64,000 nucleotides of DNA, from NCBI GenBank assembly GCA_029959195.1, contig CP114123.1, forward strand, positions 2,108,001 through 2,172,000. The letters are read 5' to 3'. Both the position numbers and the translations under genes were made by a program. This DNA comes from Dictyophora rubrovolvata. Taxonomy: Eukaryota > Basidiomycota > Agaricomycetes > Phallales > Phallaceae. Below are positions 23,050-33,946 of this stretch, in pieces. The notes below the pieces were generated by a model that had not been told where the DNA came from, ran no database searches, and worked only from the letters and a program-made list of their open reading frames with translations. The number at the start of each line of letters is the position of its first letter. The stretch's first letter is position 1.

Positions 23050-23783
23050 GATATGACAAGACCTTAGATGGTTTTCAAGCCATTTCATGAGAAACCGGGG
23101 AGTCAATTTTTTGTCCGCTATTGTGTGGGACATAGATGGTGCTGATGTGGTACTCAGCTGTGATGTGTGTCTCACAGGCCTGGGTTTTTACTGCCCAAAA
23201 TTGCAGGTTTTCACTGTGACATGCCACCATTGCGGGGCATTTTCCACCTCGAGATACTTGTGTTGTGCTTGAAAACGCCGTACAAAGAGAAACGACAGAA
23301 CGGACGCTTCGGGCTCAGTACCACCCGAGCTGGAATAATCAAGACTTGCACAGCCCGTCCATCGTATATGCACCGAGGTTGGGTTCCATATGATGATTAT
23401 AAAGGCCGTGTTGCCTTTAAACTTAGCTTTTTCTTGATGTTCACATTTTACTATATATTTTTCCCTTATTTTACATTTTAATAACTCGGTGAAACCTTTT
23501 CCTTTCTCTTAAATTCCAATCCCCAGACCATGAATTCATTTTTCCACATGGTCTTACCTCGTTTCAATCACTTTAGATAACCGGTGTTCCGTTTTTCACT
23601 CGGACACTGAGCTACTCATGTATATAAAAATCTGCGGTTTTAAGACCAACAATATCATTGAATTCCCTAGTTTTGTATCACAGCTTTTCCCTCAGTCTGA
23701 AATTGAGCAAATAAGCTTTATTTCTACTCCTCTATATTTACAATTCCTATCCTATACTATTTTCCTCGACTCACACTTACCAC
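23050..23783 (+). other. Unassigned stretch with possible exon debris
   Basis: Short open segments occur (for example 23167-23400), but I cannot assign a family or a consistent splice pattern. It lies between the integrase-like fragment and the DIRS-like remnant. Confidence 0.3.
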
Positions 23784-25150
23784 TTGGTTCCCCTTTCCTT
23801 CCTGTTCGCTCCTGTTGTGCATGTATCACTTGCTGTTGCTTGCGCATTCTCATGGTCAAGACTTGTTTTTCCCAATGCACAGCATCTACTTATTTTCTGT
23901 GACAATACCAATGCCATAGATTGTTTCTTCTCACTCAAGGCTTTCGGGTTTCCCAACGACATACTTCATCTTTGTTGTGATAGGATCATTTGGGATGATA
24001 TGGACTTGCATGTCCGATACATCCGCACTAAGGACAATTGGATCTCCGACTGTCTCTCCCGTGGTCTTCTCTCTCGACTAGAATCACAAGGTATTCACAC
24101 CACAGAATGGCAGATCCCCAATGACCTCCTTCTGCTCACCCAGCTCTATCTAAGGGAAGCAGACAATGTCACCGAGAAGCGTGGACAATCAAGCGACTCA
24201 AACAGCTAAACAGCTCTGAGCCCTTGCACTAGGCCATTGTCTAGCCCCATCAATGAAACTCACTTATTCATCTGCACTAAACTCCTACATAAATTTCTGC
24301 CAACTACATTTATTCGAGATCAACCCCACAGAGGACACTGTCAGTTTCTTTACTGTGTACATGTCCTATCACATCAGACCTCATTCAGTTGCTTCATATC
24401 TATCGGGAATCCAAACACAGCTTGAGCCATTCTATCCACACATCCATGCAGTTTGTCGTTCAGCACTTGTGACAAAGACTCTTCAGGGGTGCAAGCGACT
24501 CTGCCACTCCGAAATATGTCGTCGGCAGCCACTGTCACCTGAGGACATTGAGAAGGCCATCCAAGTCTGTGGTTCATCTCACAGTCATGATGACTTGCTT
24601 TTTGTCATGCAGCTAGTTGTTGGTTTTGCTGCATTACACCAGCTGGGAGAGTTGGTCTGGCCTGATAATGTTGCCTTGCAGTCATTTACAACCTTGCCTC
24701 CGCGACACAAGGTTGAGTGGGAAGTCAGGCACTTCTCTTATTTCCTACCTGGACACAAGGGAGATCGTACTTTCCAAGGCAACTGGATTGTAATCCAACA
24801 ACAACTGGGTGGTGGCATTGACCCTATGGCACTATTCAGACAATACATACAGTCACGCGACTCACTGTTCCCTGGAAATCCTTTCCTTTGGGTGAAATCA
24901 GATGGTTCCATCCCCTTGCGCTCCTGGTTCATGGGGTGACTTGCTTCTCTTTTCCCCTCGACCATTGGGAGGCACTCCATCAGAGCTGGTGGTGCTGTTG
25001 CTTTAGCACTGTCTGGTGTTCCTCCAGATCACATACAGGACATCAGACGGTGGACGACTGACACCTTCAGAATTTACATTCGCAAAAATCCCATTTTGCT
25101 CCACTCGCTCATCACAGGCCGAGCAGCATTCGTGTCGATGTCAAATTGAA
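23784..25150 (+). mobile_element. DIRS-like (tyrosine-recombinase) retroelement fossil
   Basis: An RNase H-like domain (HLLIFCDNTNAID, then LHVRYIRTKDNWISDCLSRG; about 23784-24190) is followed by a tyrosine recombinase with an N-terminal SAM-like domain (about 24253-24500) and a catalytic domain ending with HSIRAGGAVALALSGV, RRW and RIYIRKNP (about 24980-25130). RNase H directly before a tyrosine recombinase is the DIRS arrangement and excludes Crypton. Only this 3' part is seen; no reverse transcriptase or terminal repeats were found. Broken, with a few breaks; age unknown. Confidence 0.75.
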
Positions 25151-25593
25151 ATGCAGCATCAGATCACTTCATTTTATTTGTTATTCACTTCATCCTCACT
25201 GTTTCACCCTTTTATCCACTTCATAACCACTTTTCTTCCCTGATTACTTCCTTTCGTATTACCATTTAGCATCTGGATTTCAATTATCCATTGGAGGTTG
25301 GGCTGCCCAGGCACCCAACCTCTTTTTCCATGGTACTTAATGGGCTCAGACTGATATGCCGATTAGATAGCTATCTACGAGGAGCTCAGACTTACGAGTA
25401 CCACCGCGGATCAAGGAATCAAAAAATGGCTAATCAAAAAATGAAAAATGACGATTTTTGACCTGGCGTGTTATGGCCGCCATACCTGAGACCTCCAATG
25501 ACTAAAACTGTAACTCTGTTAGGCTACTAGGAATGCAAAGATGGACTTTCAGGGGAGGATATAAATTACATACCTAGGCCATCTCGGGAGTCC
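25151..25593. other. Non-coding spacer
   Basis: I see no gene. It contains the left flank GGGAGTCC (25586-25593) of the large inverted-repeat element. Confidence 0.4.
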
Positions 25594-25800
25594 AGTCAAT
25601 TTGTATGGTTCGGCTAAACAGACTGACAAGCCTGGTGCAGGGCAATCCACAAGTAGTTAGTAAATATGTAGACCCTTGTCACACAGTTTAGCTTCCATTT
25701 AGCCAAATATGAACTAAAATAAATATAGATTGACTGAACTAAAATAACTAGAGTTTGAGCGCTGTGGTTCAGAGTGGGTGCTGGTGATCTGCTATCTTAT
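25594..25800 (+). repeat. Left terminal inverted repeat
   Basis: It matches 35215-35462 in inverted orientation with small indels. The outermost alignable bases are AGTCAATTTGTATGGTTCGG on this side and AGTAAAGTTGTACGGTTCGG on the other. Confidence 0.75.
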
Positions 25801-25839
25801 CTACCAGCCATCTTATCTCCATGACTGGCCAGATAAACC

Positions 25840-27464
25840 TCAGGAGTCCCCGCACGATGTAGAGCCAGGCTGGCAGGACAGCTGAGGTGCATATTGGATA
25901 GTGGGTGGTAACAGATATGGGTTGGATGGATGAGGTTGAGCATCATGACAATGGGGATGGGAAGGGTAGGTGATGGGTGACAACGGGTAATCATTGGACA
26001 GGCAATCTTGGGTATTGGGTGGTACCGGGTATGGATTGGATGGGTGAGGTTGAGGGAAATAAGATGGCTGAGGTGGTAACAGGTATGGATTGGATGGGCG
26101 AGGTTGAGCACCATGACAATGGGGATGGGAAGGGTAGGTGATAGGCGCAGTTGATACATTGGGAGGATAGTTGGGAAAATATTGGGGAAATGTCGGATAA
26201 GGATTGAGAGGGGGGCGTTGACTGGTTTCATGAACAGAAGGTTGAGAACTGGGGGAAGCATAAGACGGCCGGGGTCGAGAACCTTGAGATGACGGCATAC
26301 AAAGATTAGAAGTGAATACGAGCAGGGAAATGGCCAGCCATGCACACAGGCTATTTGGAGGAGAAATAGCAGAAGGAGACGGTGCATTAGATGTAGAATT
26401 CTGAAATAAATTCCAATCAGTAATTTTGCAAAACATTAAAATTAAAGCAACAATTACCATTTCTGTACGCTCAAGTTCAGCTGGCCTATCAAGAAGCTTG
26501 TGGTTGAATAACTCCTGTGCTGGTAATATTCCTGATGGAATAATACATCCAGACCCTTGAGAAATCAGTTTATCTAATTTATCATGTTTTTTTTGCAGTG
26601 TGTTGTTGGTAGTACGAAGTTGTTTTATCGCGGTCTCAATTTTCTCTGGCGACTCCAACTCTAGTGCGTGTTTCACCCCCTGAGCGTTTGTTTGTACATT
26701 TTGTTGTAGCTTGATTATTGTTTCATTTACTTGTGTTATCTGGGAGTCTTTGAGTTCAACAATTTTTCTCTGACCTCGTTCTAGGCATTCGTTAACTATA
26801 CATATCATATTACGAGACACATACAGCTTACCTTTCTTCCCTATGGCTTTTCTGGCTCTTCGAAATGGTGTGGAGTTTTGATCGTGAACATGTACACCTT
26901 CCTGCGTGAAAATGTGACAGCTTTGAATTGCTCTGGAATCATATTGAAATCCACACATAATCCCTGCAAGCATCGTTAGTTGCATCCCATCCCAGTTAAT
27001 GTTTCTGTGCACTTGCTCATTTCCATTAGATGTTGTCGGAGCCACTTTCCAAATTTCAACCAGAATCTTCCTTAGAGGTTGATATATACCTGCCAATGTC
27101 ATGTTATTTGACTTTTCCTTATCTTCAAGCCATTCTGTAAAAGCGTGAATTTATTATTTAATAAACTTAATTAGTATGACGTACTAGCAGCTTTTTTCCC
27201 GCCCCTCCGAATGCATTTGAGTATTTTTTCATAGTCAGGCAGAGGTTCAGCAGATGCCAGACTGATCATTGCAGTTCTGACTTTGCTGGAAATTGAATTT
27301 TTTAAGCCGGTAATATTTCGAAGATTGTTACGCCTGCTTAGTGTGTATGTAACCTCGCTTAACTTCCCGAAACCCTGCCCGTTCCTTATTGGGCAACTCC
27401 CCAAAGTCACTGTTTCCAAACTTGTCTGCGTCATCCTTTTTTCATATTGGTCATCACGTTTCAT
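25840..27464 (-). pseudogene. Transposase-like gene, C-terminal part
   Basis: An exon at about 27171-27464 reads RTAMISLASAEPLPDYEK and joins, through a short intron with acceptor near 27130, to KWLEDKEKSNNMTLAGIYQP. Then come TTSNGNEQVHRNINWDG, a coiled-coil-like stretch (about 26600-26800) and, after another intron, a Pro/Tyr-rich tail. Protein motifs of this kind form the C-terminal third of a basidiomycete family whose N-terminal parts match the pieces further along the minus strand. The tail contains a repeated module (ITYPSHPHCH ... PSNPYLLPP, twice). The gene is separated from its central part by a solo LTR, and no intact upstream junction is visible. Confidence 0.55.
25915..26155 (-). 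repeat. Repeat within the Pro-rich tail
   Basis: Two near-identical stretches of about 70 bp (about 25915-25985 and 26071-26150, offset about 156 bp) encode ITYPSHPHCH and PSNPYLLPP twice, an in-frame duplication in the transposase-like tail. Confidence 0.6.
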
Positions 27465-27479
27465 TTCTATAAAAGGATT

Positions 27480-27972
27480 GATTTAACTGTATCTACTTTT
27501 TCTGTTCTGATATCAATAGAAGTTTCACCTTGTTACTTGTTACATTGAACTTCTTCGAAACACCTTCTCTTCTTCTCAATCTCTCATTTCACCACGGGCA
27601 GCGTCACAGACGCTGCTGACGTTTCATCTCAAATCTTAGAACCTCTATCTCAACATTTGGGGCGACGTACATGACATCTCCAGAACTCTCGTGCCCATCG
27701 CATGACATGGTTGTAACCCACGTTCCCCATCTCGCTCAGGATGACGTCTCTCAATGTCATAACGCATCGTCTGAACCACATGCGAGTGCATCAGACATCG
27801 CGACCATGTAGCTTGAAGTTAACAGACGCGCACAGTGAGGGCGCAACTCAAGAGCAAGTTGAAGCCCACCGTTTATCCCTCACATTAACCTCGCCAGACT
27901 TCGTACGCGTGCTCCGGCGTGTAACAAAGATAGTGTGCAAGGCAATAGCGGAAAATGCACACTAAATGCTCC
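27480..27972. other. Unexplained stretch inside the DNA transposon
   Basis: About 490 bp do not continue the transposase-like frame on either side. It is GC-richer than its surroundings (about 27650-27960), with short tips resembling TGTTAC/GTAACA but no matching flanks. It may be another insertion; I cannot classify it. Confidence 0.3.
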
Positions 27973-28572
27973 TGTGAGGGATTTGTTTTAGATTTAGAAT
28001 AGGCTTAGTTCCTAATAAAATATAAAGGAGTTTTGTTTAGGGATTGTTCAGCAACTAAAAGTCCTGTTATTGAAGGTGAGACTCTTGAAGGAAGATTTGA
28101 ACTTAAGAATTAAGTTCAAATTAGTAGAGATAGATAGGGACTTATTACTAAGTCCTTGAAAATAGAAAAAGATAAGAGGAAAAAGACCAATTTGATTGAT
28201 AAGCACTTTGGTGCACAACAGTAGTTACAAGATAGCTAGATTACAAGAGAAATGAGCCCCTATTTATACACCTTGAGCAAGTACAAATAGCTCCAAACAT
28301 TAGTAAGAGAAACATCATGTGAAAGATAAGAAATTACTTAAAAAGGAAGTGAATGAATAATAGTGGATCAGGGAAAATTATAGTGAGACAGGGAAGTGGA
28401 GAGAGATGATAAGAAAATAAAGGGGTTCCTGGAACTAAGTCATCTGACTGTTCCTGAAAGATAAGATACATTACAAATAAAGGATTATTAAAGCAAGCAG
28501 GAACTAAAAAAAGAATAAAGAAAATACTTGTTTTTGGGTAGATAAGGGAGGAAATCATGAAATACATGACAG
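27973..28572 (-). mobile_element. Solo LTR family C, complete
   Basis: On the plus strand it reads TGTGAGGGATTT ... AAATACATGACA, 600 bp, flanked by GCTCC / GCTCT (4 of 5). It is the uninterrupted reference for the composite at 16881-18637. It is inserted in the transposase-like gene region. Confidence 0.9.
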
Positions 28573-28599
28573 CTCTGTTGCTGTCAGGGAGCTTAATGG

Positions 28600-30146
28600 T
28601 TTGTTATACTTGAGAGATTTTTCGATTTGCCTTTACATATTTCCTGCAGATAAAGTCCAAGTCCTAGGAGCAAGTAAGCACAATTCTACACCGGGACAAT
28701 ACCAAGTACCTAAAGCTTGACCCTGATGACCGTCTGCAGTTATTGTTTCAAAACCGTCACTGTGGATATGGCGGATTTGTACTGCTTTCCCCATATCTTG
28801 TTCCACTATTTTAAAGAGTTCCCGGAAAAGAATTTGATGTGCCTCTGCACTTTGTGAAGTCGTGAATGCTCGTGCAATTACCACAGCTAAATGAAATGTC
28901 AGGTGCTGTCGCTGAATGCACTGAATGAAAGCAAAGGTACTTACAGCATTCAAATTCAGAAAACCAGCCTTCAATCTCAAATTCTTGCCACTTGCACAAA
29001 CATTTGAATGAGGTTTCGATGGACGGACGATTTGTTTGATGAAAGAGTTTGCTCATCGCCGGGAACATGCATATGATGATGTGTATAGTTTCATCGCCAG
29101 GAATCTTATGTTTTTTGATGTGCCAGATATATTTTGTATATACAGCCTTTTCAGGATGCTCTTCCACCAAATATTTTGCTCCTGGATTCAAATTGAATTC
29201 GTGCATGATCAGCAAATGTGCATGGTGGTGACTTACCTTCCAAACCAGTACCCTTTGGATACAACTCAAAACGAAGGGTGTCGATTAGTCGTCCGAGGTG
29301 ATCGTAATTTGCAAATGATGGGTGAAGGTCCACAAGGGTTGGATTGTGTATTCCATTCCAGTTCAAAACATATCGCAAACTTGACATGAACCCGTTATCT
29401 AAGAGAAGCCGCCATGGTGTCACGTCTGTCAACCGCCAGTCTAGATTGTATAATAACTCGTTAAAAATGACACAGATTGATGCTGGCATGTGTGTGCAAT
29501 GTGGGTTGGGATGAGAATGAGGATTGCGACATGCAATCAAGATGTATGGACAGTTGTCTAAGTTGTTGGGGTGGTAAATTTCGAAATGTGCCGGGTAATC
29601 ACTTGTTTTCACCAGCTCGCCCCTCTGAAGTTTTCCTCTGGCGTCACAGTGCCATGCAGCTGTAAAAAACAAAAATGGTATAGAATAGAGTAAGTATACA
29701 TGAGAAATGACTTACAGCATAATTCCTTTTGGTCATGGTAGGCGAAGGTCATTCCACATGGTGCGAGAGGACCATAACCCTTCGACAGTGCTGCCAACTC
29801 ATGAGTTTGAATTTGAGTTGAATCATTGTGCATTAATGCCTGTAGGTAAGACAAATCCAGTTCTCCTAGATTACGAAGAACCAGATGTCCTTGTGTCCCT
29901 GGTTGGTAATGCTTGAAGCTGCGAGCAAAAAGAAAGGTGTCAGATGAGCCTATAGGAACACAATGCATATAACAGTTGTTCTTACCGAATCCAAGGTCTA
30001 TTATGTTTTTCAAACTCCAAAATGAACTTGCTGTCACACTTTTTATTGCTGCTATTGGATGAATGCAAATTTGTCAGCAGCCAAACTAATTCTTCTTCTT
30101 CATTTCTATCTTCCTCTTCCTCTTCCTCAGAGTCTCCACCATCTGA
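28600..30146 (-). pseudogene. Transposase-like gene, central part with DDE-like motifs
   Basis: Exons separated by 40-70-bp GT-AG introns (donor at about 29985, another intron just below 29716, others near 29240 and 28930) give an acidic stretch and LVWLLTNLHSS, then LGELDLSYLQAL and GYGPLAPCGMTFAYH, then CPYILIACRNPHSHPNP, LVDLHPSFANYDHLGRLIDT, SIETSFKCLCKWQEFEIEGW, ARAFTTSQSAEAHQILF and HIHSDGFETITADGHQGQ. The order matches a basidiomycete family resembling MULE transposases. The first catalytic Asp expected in S-I-D-T-S-F is Glu here, and the second (TADGH) is present. At 30147 the gene is cut by the two-gene repeat; on the other side the frame is lost before the solo LTR at 28572. Confidence 0.6.
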
Positions 30147-30980
30147 TGTAATGATCTGAAGATAATAGCTAAATGTCGTAGCTATATATACAATCGGAAA
30201 AACTACGAAGATATTTTGTTTGAGGCCGTCTAGTCTCTGTGGAGCGGGTCCTGGTGCTGATTTCGTAAGAAGGAGGGTGGGGGAATAATATGATATTTAG
30301 CGAGTGTGTGTGCGTCGATATAAAACCAACAACAACAAAAAAAATGATGATCCTAAGATCGTGTGTGTGTGAGGGGGACAATAAATGTGAGTTGCAATAA
30401 AATGGTGAGTCAATACGCCGTTGATAATACAGCGATGATAATCTGTTTAAAGTTAGTAAGGCTTCAACAACAATACGAATCGTTGAGTTTATACTCCGAG
30501 GCCTCACTCAGAGTAATCCAAAGAAATAGACGTGAGCGTAGAAATAGACTAGAGATGAAACTTGACTTGAACTTGACTTAAACTGAACTAAACTTGAGAC
30601 AACCGTTCCGGTAGACTGCTGCTGTTACACGTATTTACATGCAGTACTTATACCATTTAGAACAAAAGAAATATTTTTGGAATTTTTAGGAGGTTTAACA
30701 ATAAGCAATTGTAAACCGTTTTCATGACACAATAAAAGAAAAAGAAAGAAGAAAAAGAGAGGAAGAGTTACATTTGGGGAGAACAACAAGCAATGAGGAA
30801 TTTTTCAGGGAGGAAATAGAAGTACAACAAACACAAACAGTCCCAATTTGGAAGAAAGTGATACTCTCCTTTTTTACCATTTTCGCACCATACTGCCACA
30901 GCAACAATTCCTCCATTTTCTTAATCTCTTATTCTTCTCCTCTTTATGAGTCATACATCCTCTTCTTCCATCAGTCGAGG

Positions 30981-31440
30981 TCATCTAGTTATCGGCAAAT
31001 AAAATGTTACTGAATTAGTTGCCTCGTAGCGAGGGGATGGAGTAAGGGGATTGGGAGGGTTAGAATAGAAACTGGGAGGGTATGGGAACACGTCTAAAGG
31101 GGCATCAAGGAATAGGACTTGTCTGGCTAAAAGCACAGATTGTTGGAAGATGAGTCGCCATGCTGGCCGTCCATCTCGATACATCTGTAGATATGCTGCA
31201 AGTTCATACAAATGTCCCTTTACTCTGATATGATATTGATCATATAAACAAAGTATTGGCGGTAACCTTAAATCATCGTAGTAGAGCGTATGTTGGATGT
31301 ACCCATCATGAAAGGGTAATAAGGTTTCTTCGTTGACATTGATTAGTCCTTTTCGGCGGAGGACATATTCTCATATGACCGTTTTGAAATTGCCATGTGG
31401 GCGATTGGATGATGCCATGGTGTAAGAGGCTGTGAGGTCG
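30981..31440 (-). pseudogene. Gene Y of the two-gene repeat, copy 3
   Basis: Homology to Y is seen in INVNEETLLPFHDG, YYDDL, LYELAAYL and WRLIF...VLFLDAPLDVFPYPP, in the same order as copy 2. Divergence is large at the protein level. About one break. It lacks the RRRRSRQQ tail. Confidence 0.5.
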
Positions 31441-31571
31441 ATCATTATGGTAGCGAAGGGATAGAGTAAGGCTGAAGAAACTTGGAACTCCGAAACAAAA
31501 AGAGACCAGATGATTAAAATAGATGTTTACCCTTATACGTTATTTTTGTTCTTTATTATGTTCCAAACTGA

Positions 31572-32225
31572 TCAAGCTCGTTCTGGGAATCCAGAACAAA
31601 CACGTCGAAGTGTGCGGATTGTTTGTTGATATCGAGGAGGGCATATTGTTAAATCAGAAGAAGTCGGAGATAGGGGAGGTGAATTATGGTTAGACGAGGA
31701 GTTTGTTGGTTCTTTGGGAAGGGGATTGGCAGGTTGATAGAATCCTAAGACCAGTTGGTGATTGCATGATGATAGGATCCATCGACTAGGAATGTCCAGA
31801 ACCATTATCATGTATTCTAACCCAACTTGTGTCGTTAACCAGACACGGTATGAATCTTGTAAGGCTGATTCTGGCGTAGAATAAACATGAGTTACTGTAA
31901 ACCATCTTAGTTCCTTCTCGATGTAGACTTCTCTTCCAAACGCCAAGAAGGGATGTACGATATCTGAACTTCGACATTTATGGATACTTCTAGGAACCTT
32001 GTGCGAGTAGACTGGGAGAAGAGTCGTGGGGTCAATTTGGAGGATAGGCATCGGGGAATAATAAGTGAATAATGTAGTCTCGATATCCAGATCATGAGTA
32101 CGAGGACTATCATGAATATAACGAAATATCGGAGGGATAACATCTTCTGGGGAAGAATCTTGGGTGTCTGGGGAAGAGGTAGGATTTCTAATCGTGAATG
32201 TGGATGAGAGACGAAGATTGAACAT
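31572..32225 (-). CDS. Gene X of the two-gene repeat, copy 3
   Basis: This is an open frame of 217 residues (start MFNLRLSSTFTIRNP). It aligns end to end with X of copy 2: RTHDLDIETT, IHKCRSSDIVHPFLAFG, EVYIEKELRWFTVTHVYSTP, DSYRVWLTTQ, VLDIPSRW and the C-terminal RRVCSGFPERA. Roughly half the residues differ, yet the frame is open. That is the best sign that X is a genuine protein. Function unknown. Confidence 0.62.
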   Translation of the reverse strand: MFNLRLSSTFTIRNPTSSPDTQDSSPEDVIPPIFRYIHDSPRTHDLDIETTLFTYYSPMPILQIDPTTLLPVYSHKVPRSIHKCRSSDIVHPFLAFGREVYIEKELRWFTVTHVYSTPESALQDSYRVWLTTQVGLEYMIMVLDIPSRWILSSCNHQLVLGFYQPANPLPKEPTNSSSNHNSPPLSPTSSDLTICPPRYQQTIRTLRRVCSGFPERA

Positions 32226-32318
32226 TTTATTGTTATTTGAATAAGGGAATTTGGGTAAGTTGATAGTCGCTTTCTAGGAAGGGAGGATTTGAATGTCCGC
32301 TTTGGATAAGCAGCCTAA

Positions 32319-33040
32319 TCACCAAATGAGGAAGGTTTTGGTGCGCGACACCAATTCATCGGTTGACAAGTGACATCTGTGTTCCATCAATGCAGCGAAG
32401 AATCCCAAAGTCTTGGTGAAGATTTCTCTATGAGTGTCAGGCATCCTTACAGTTGTGTCAGAAGTAATTCTGTTGTTGAAGGTATAACGTTTGATTGAGC
32501 GGCCTAGGGTAAAATGGTGAGTTTGCAAGATATAAACACAATAAAAAGGAACAAACAGCTTCTCTCAAGTTTAGTACATAGCACTGGCATGTAGGTAATA
32601 CTATAGTGATCCAATAAATGACACTGGACATCATTGTGCTGGCTGCGTTTGTCACCTAACAAATATTGAAAGTTGTCTTTGGGATGAACCCAACCTTTGA
32701 GATCAATGGGGAAAATATGCACTACTGCTAAACCATGGGAGGACCCAGATTTGGGAAACTCAATAATAGCATTTAAGGTGTGCTCAATAATCGCATGAAC
32801 ACTGCTTGAGATGTTTCTGGTGATGTGACCTTCCCCCTTTTCAATTTCCTCGGGTGACAAGACTTTCAAAGTTCCTGAAGAAAAATTTATTGCGGTGGGT
32901 TCTTCAGGTTCTTCAAAAGTTAAGGGAGGAGGTGAGGAATTATCTCCAATCAAGTCATTTCTACTCAAGCCAGCATCCTTTAACAGCTGCTTTGTTTGAC
33001 GCAGAGCTTCAGTTTGTCTAGCGGAATAGGTCGACATCAT
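32319..33040 (-). pseudogene. Transposase-like gene, N-terminal part
   Basis: The start is MMSTYSARQTEALRQTKQLL, followed by an acidic Pro-rich stretch (SPPPLTFEEPEEP), a hydrophobic helical region, then DLKGWVHPKDNFQYLLGDKR and CHLLDHYSITYMPVLCTKLE. A short intron probably leads to GRSIKRYTFNNRITSDTTV and AALMEHRCHLSTDELV at 32351-32500, where the two-gene repeat interrupts the gene. The layout fits the N-terminus of the same transposase-like family as the two parts further on. Confidence 0.55.
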
Positions 33041-33224
33041 GGATTTTCATTTCTCAACCGGTGACAAATTTTGAGACCAAAGTCAGACTCTATGCCCTGA
33101 TACATGCCATAACCATTTGTCGGATGTGAGTTATTTTTTTTTTCAAGTGATATATCATTGGTAGATCTATGCATGATCGGAAATTGTAGATTTCGTCAGG
33201 AAGGTCGGGAACAAGACCTCATCC

Positions 33225-33630
33225 TGTCAGGGTATGCTAGCGTCGTCCCCTTATTTTTCTACATTTATCTTCGGTTCTGGTCTATTTTATTTATTTCCAT
33301 ATTTCTCGTATTCTATCCCATCTCTTGCATTTCCCTCTCTTTCCGTATTCCCATTTTTCCTCCAACAGGCGCTGAGCGCCCGTTCTCATCAGAGCCATGG
33401 CCTAGGCCCCGGCTAAAAGTCCGGGACCGGCGCGTATCCGCGCCCAGTCCATGAACCGAAGGCCACGTGTGGCCTTCGCCGTTTTTCATAGTATATAGTT
33501 AGTAGCCCTAGAGGAGGGATCCCTAAGTTTGTTCTCTTAGGATCCCCTCCCTCTAGGTGAGTTAGTATTATTCCTAGAATATATTTTGCTTAGGATCCCC
33601 TCCCTCTAGTCTGAGAGAGTAGCCCTGACA
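33225..33630 (+). mobile_element. Solo LTR, chromovirus family 2, with perfect duplication
   Basis: This 406-bp copy has TGTCAGGG / CCCTGACA tips and identical 5-bp flanks CATCC (33220-33224, 33631-33635). It sits between the two divergent genes of the DNA transposon and is probably the youngest insertion of this family here, judged by flank identity only. Confidence 0.93.
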
Positions 33631-33946
33631 CATCCCTTGCCTCGCTTAACTGGTTTGAATTAATTTTTAGGACAGAAACAATGATCAGTGAGTGTTTTTT
33701 TAAATTTGATATCAAAAACTCCTCCGTGCAATGCGTTGAATTAGATTGACTTTACAGATACTAGATTGCAGAGTGCAGCAAAGTTTGATGCGTACTCCAG
33801 GGCCAATCTCAACCTCAAACCCTCGCATTTAAGATCAAACAAATGCTTTTCACCTTGGAGATGGTTCACAAATGAACCAAAAACATTTTGCAAATTTCCA
33901 GGTATCGGAGAAGACAGCATATATATACCCCAGGTGAGACTGGTCA

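Larger units (their letters stand above)
30147..32350 (-). mobile_element. Two-gene LTR-like repeat, copy 3 (divergent subfamily)
   Basis: On the minus strand it starts TGTCGCGCACCAAAACCTTC at 32350 and ends GATCATTACA at 30147. Flanks CTGAT / CCAAT agree only partly (3 of 5, transitions), so it is older or decayed. The first ~22 bp and the last ~500 bp are nearly identical to copies 1 and 2, but the gene-bearing part between them is only recognisably related at protein level. It interrupts the transposase-like gene. About one break. Confidence 0.72.
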
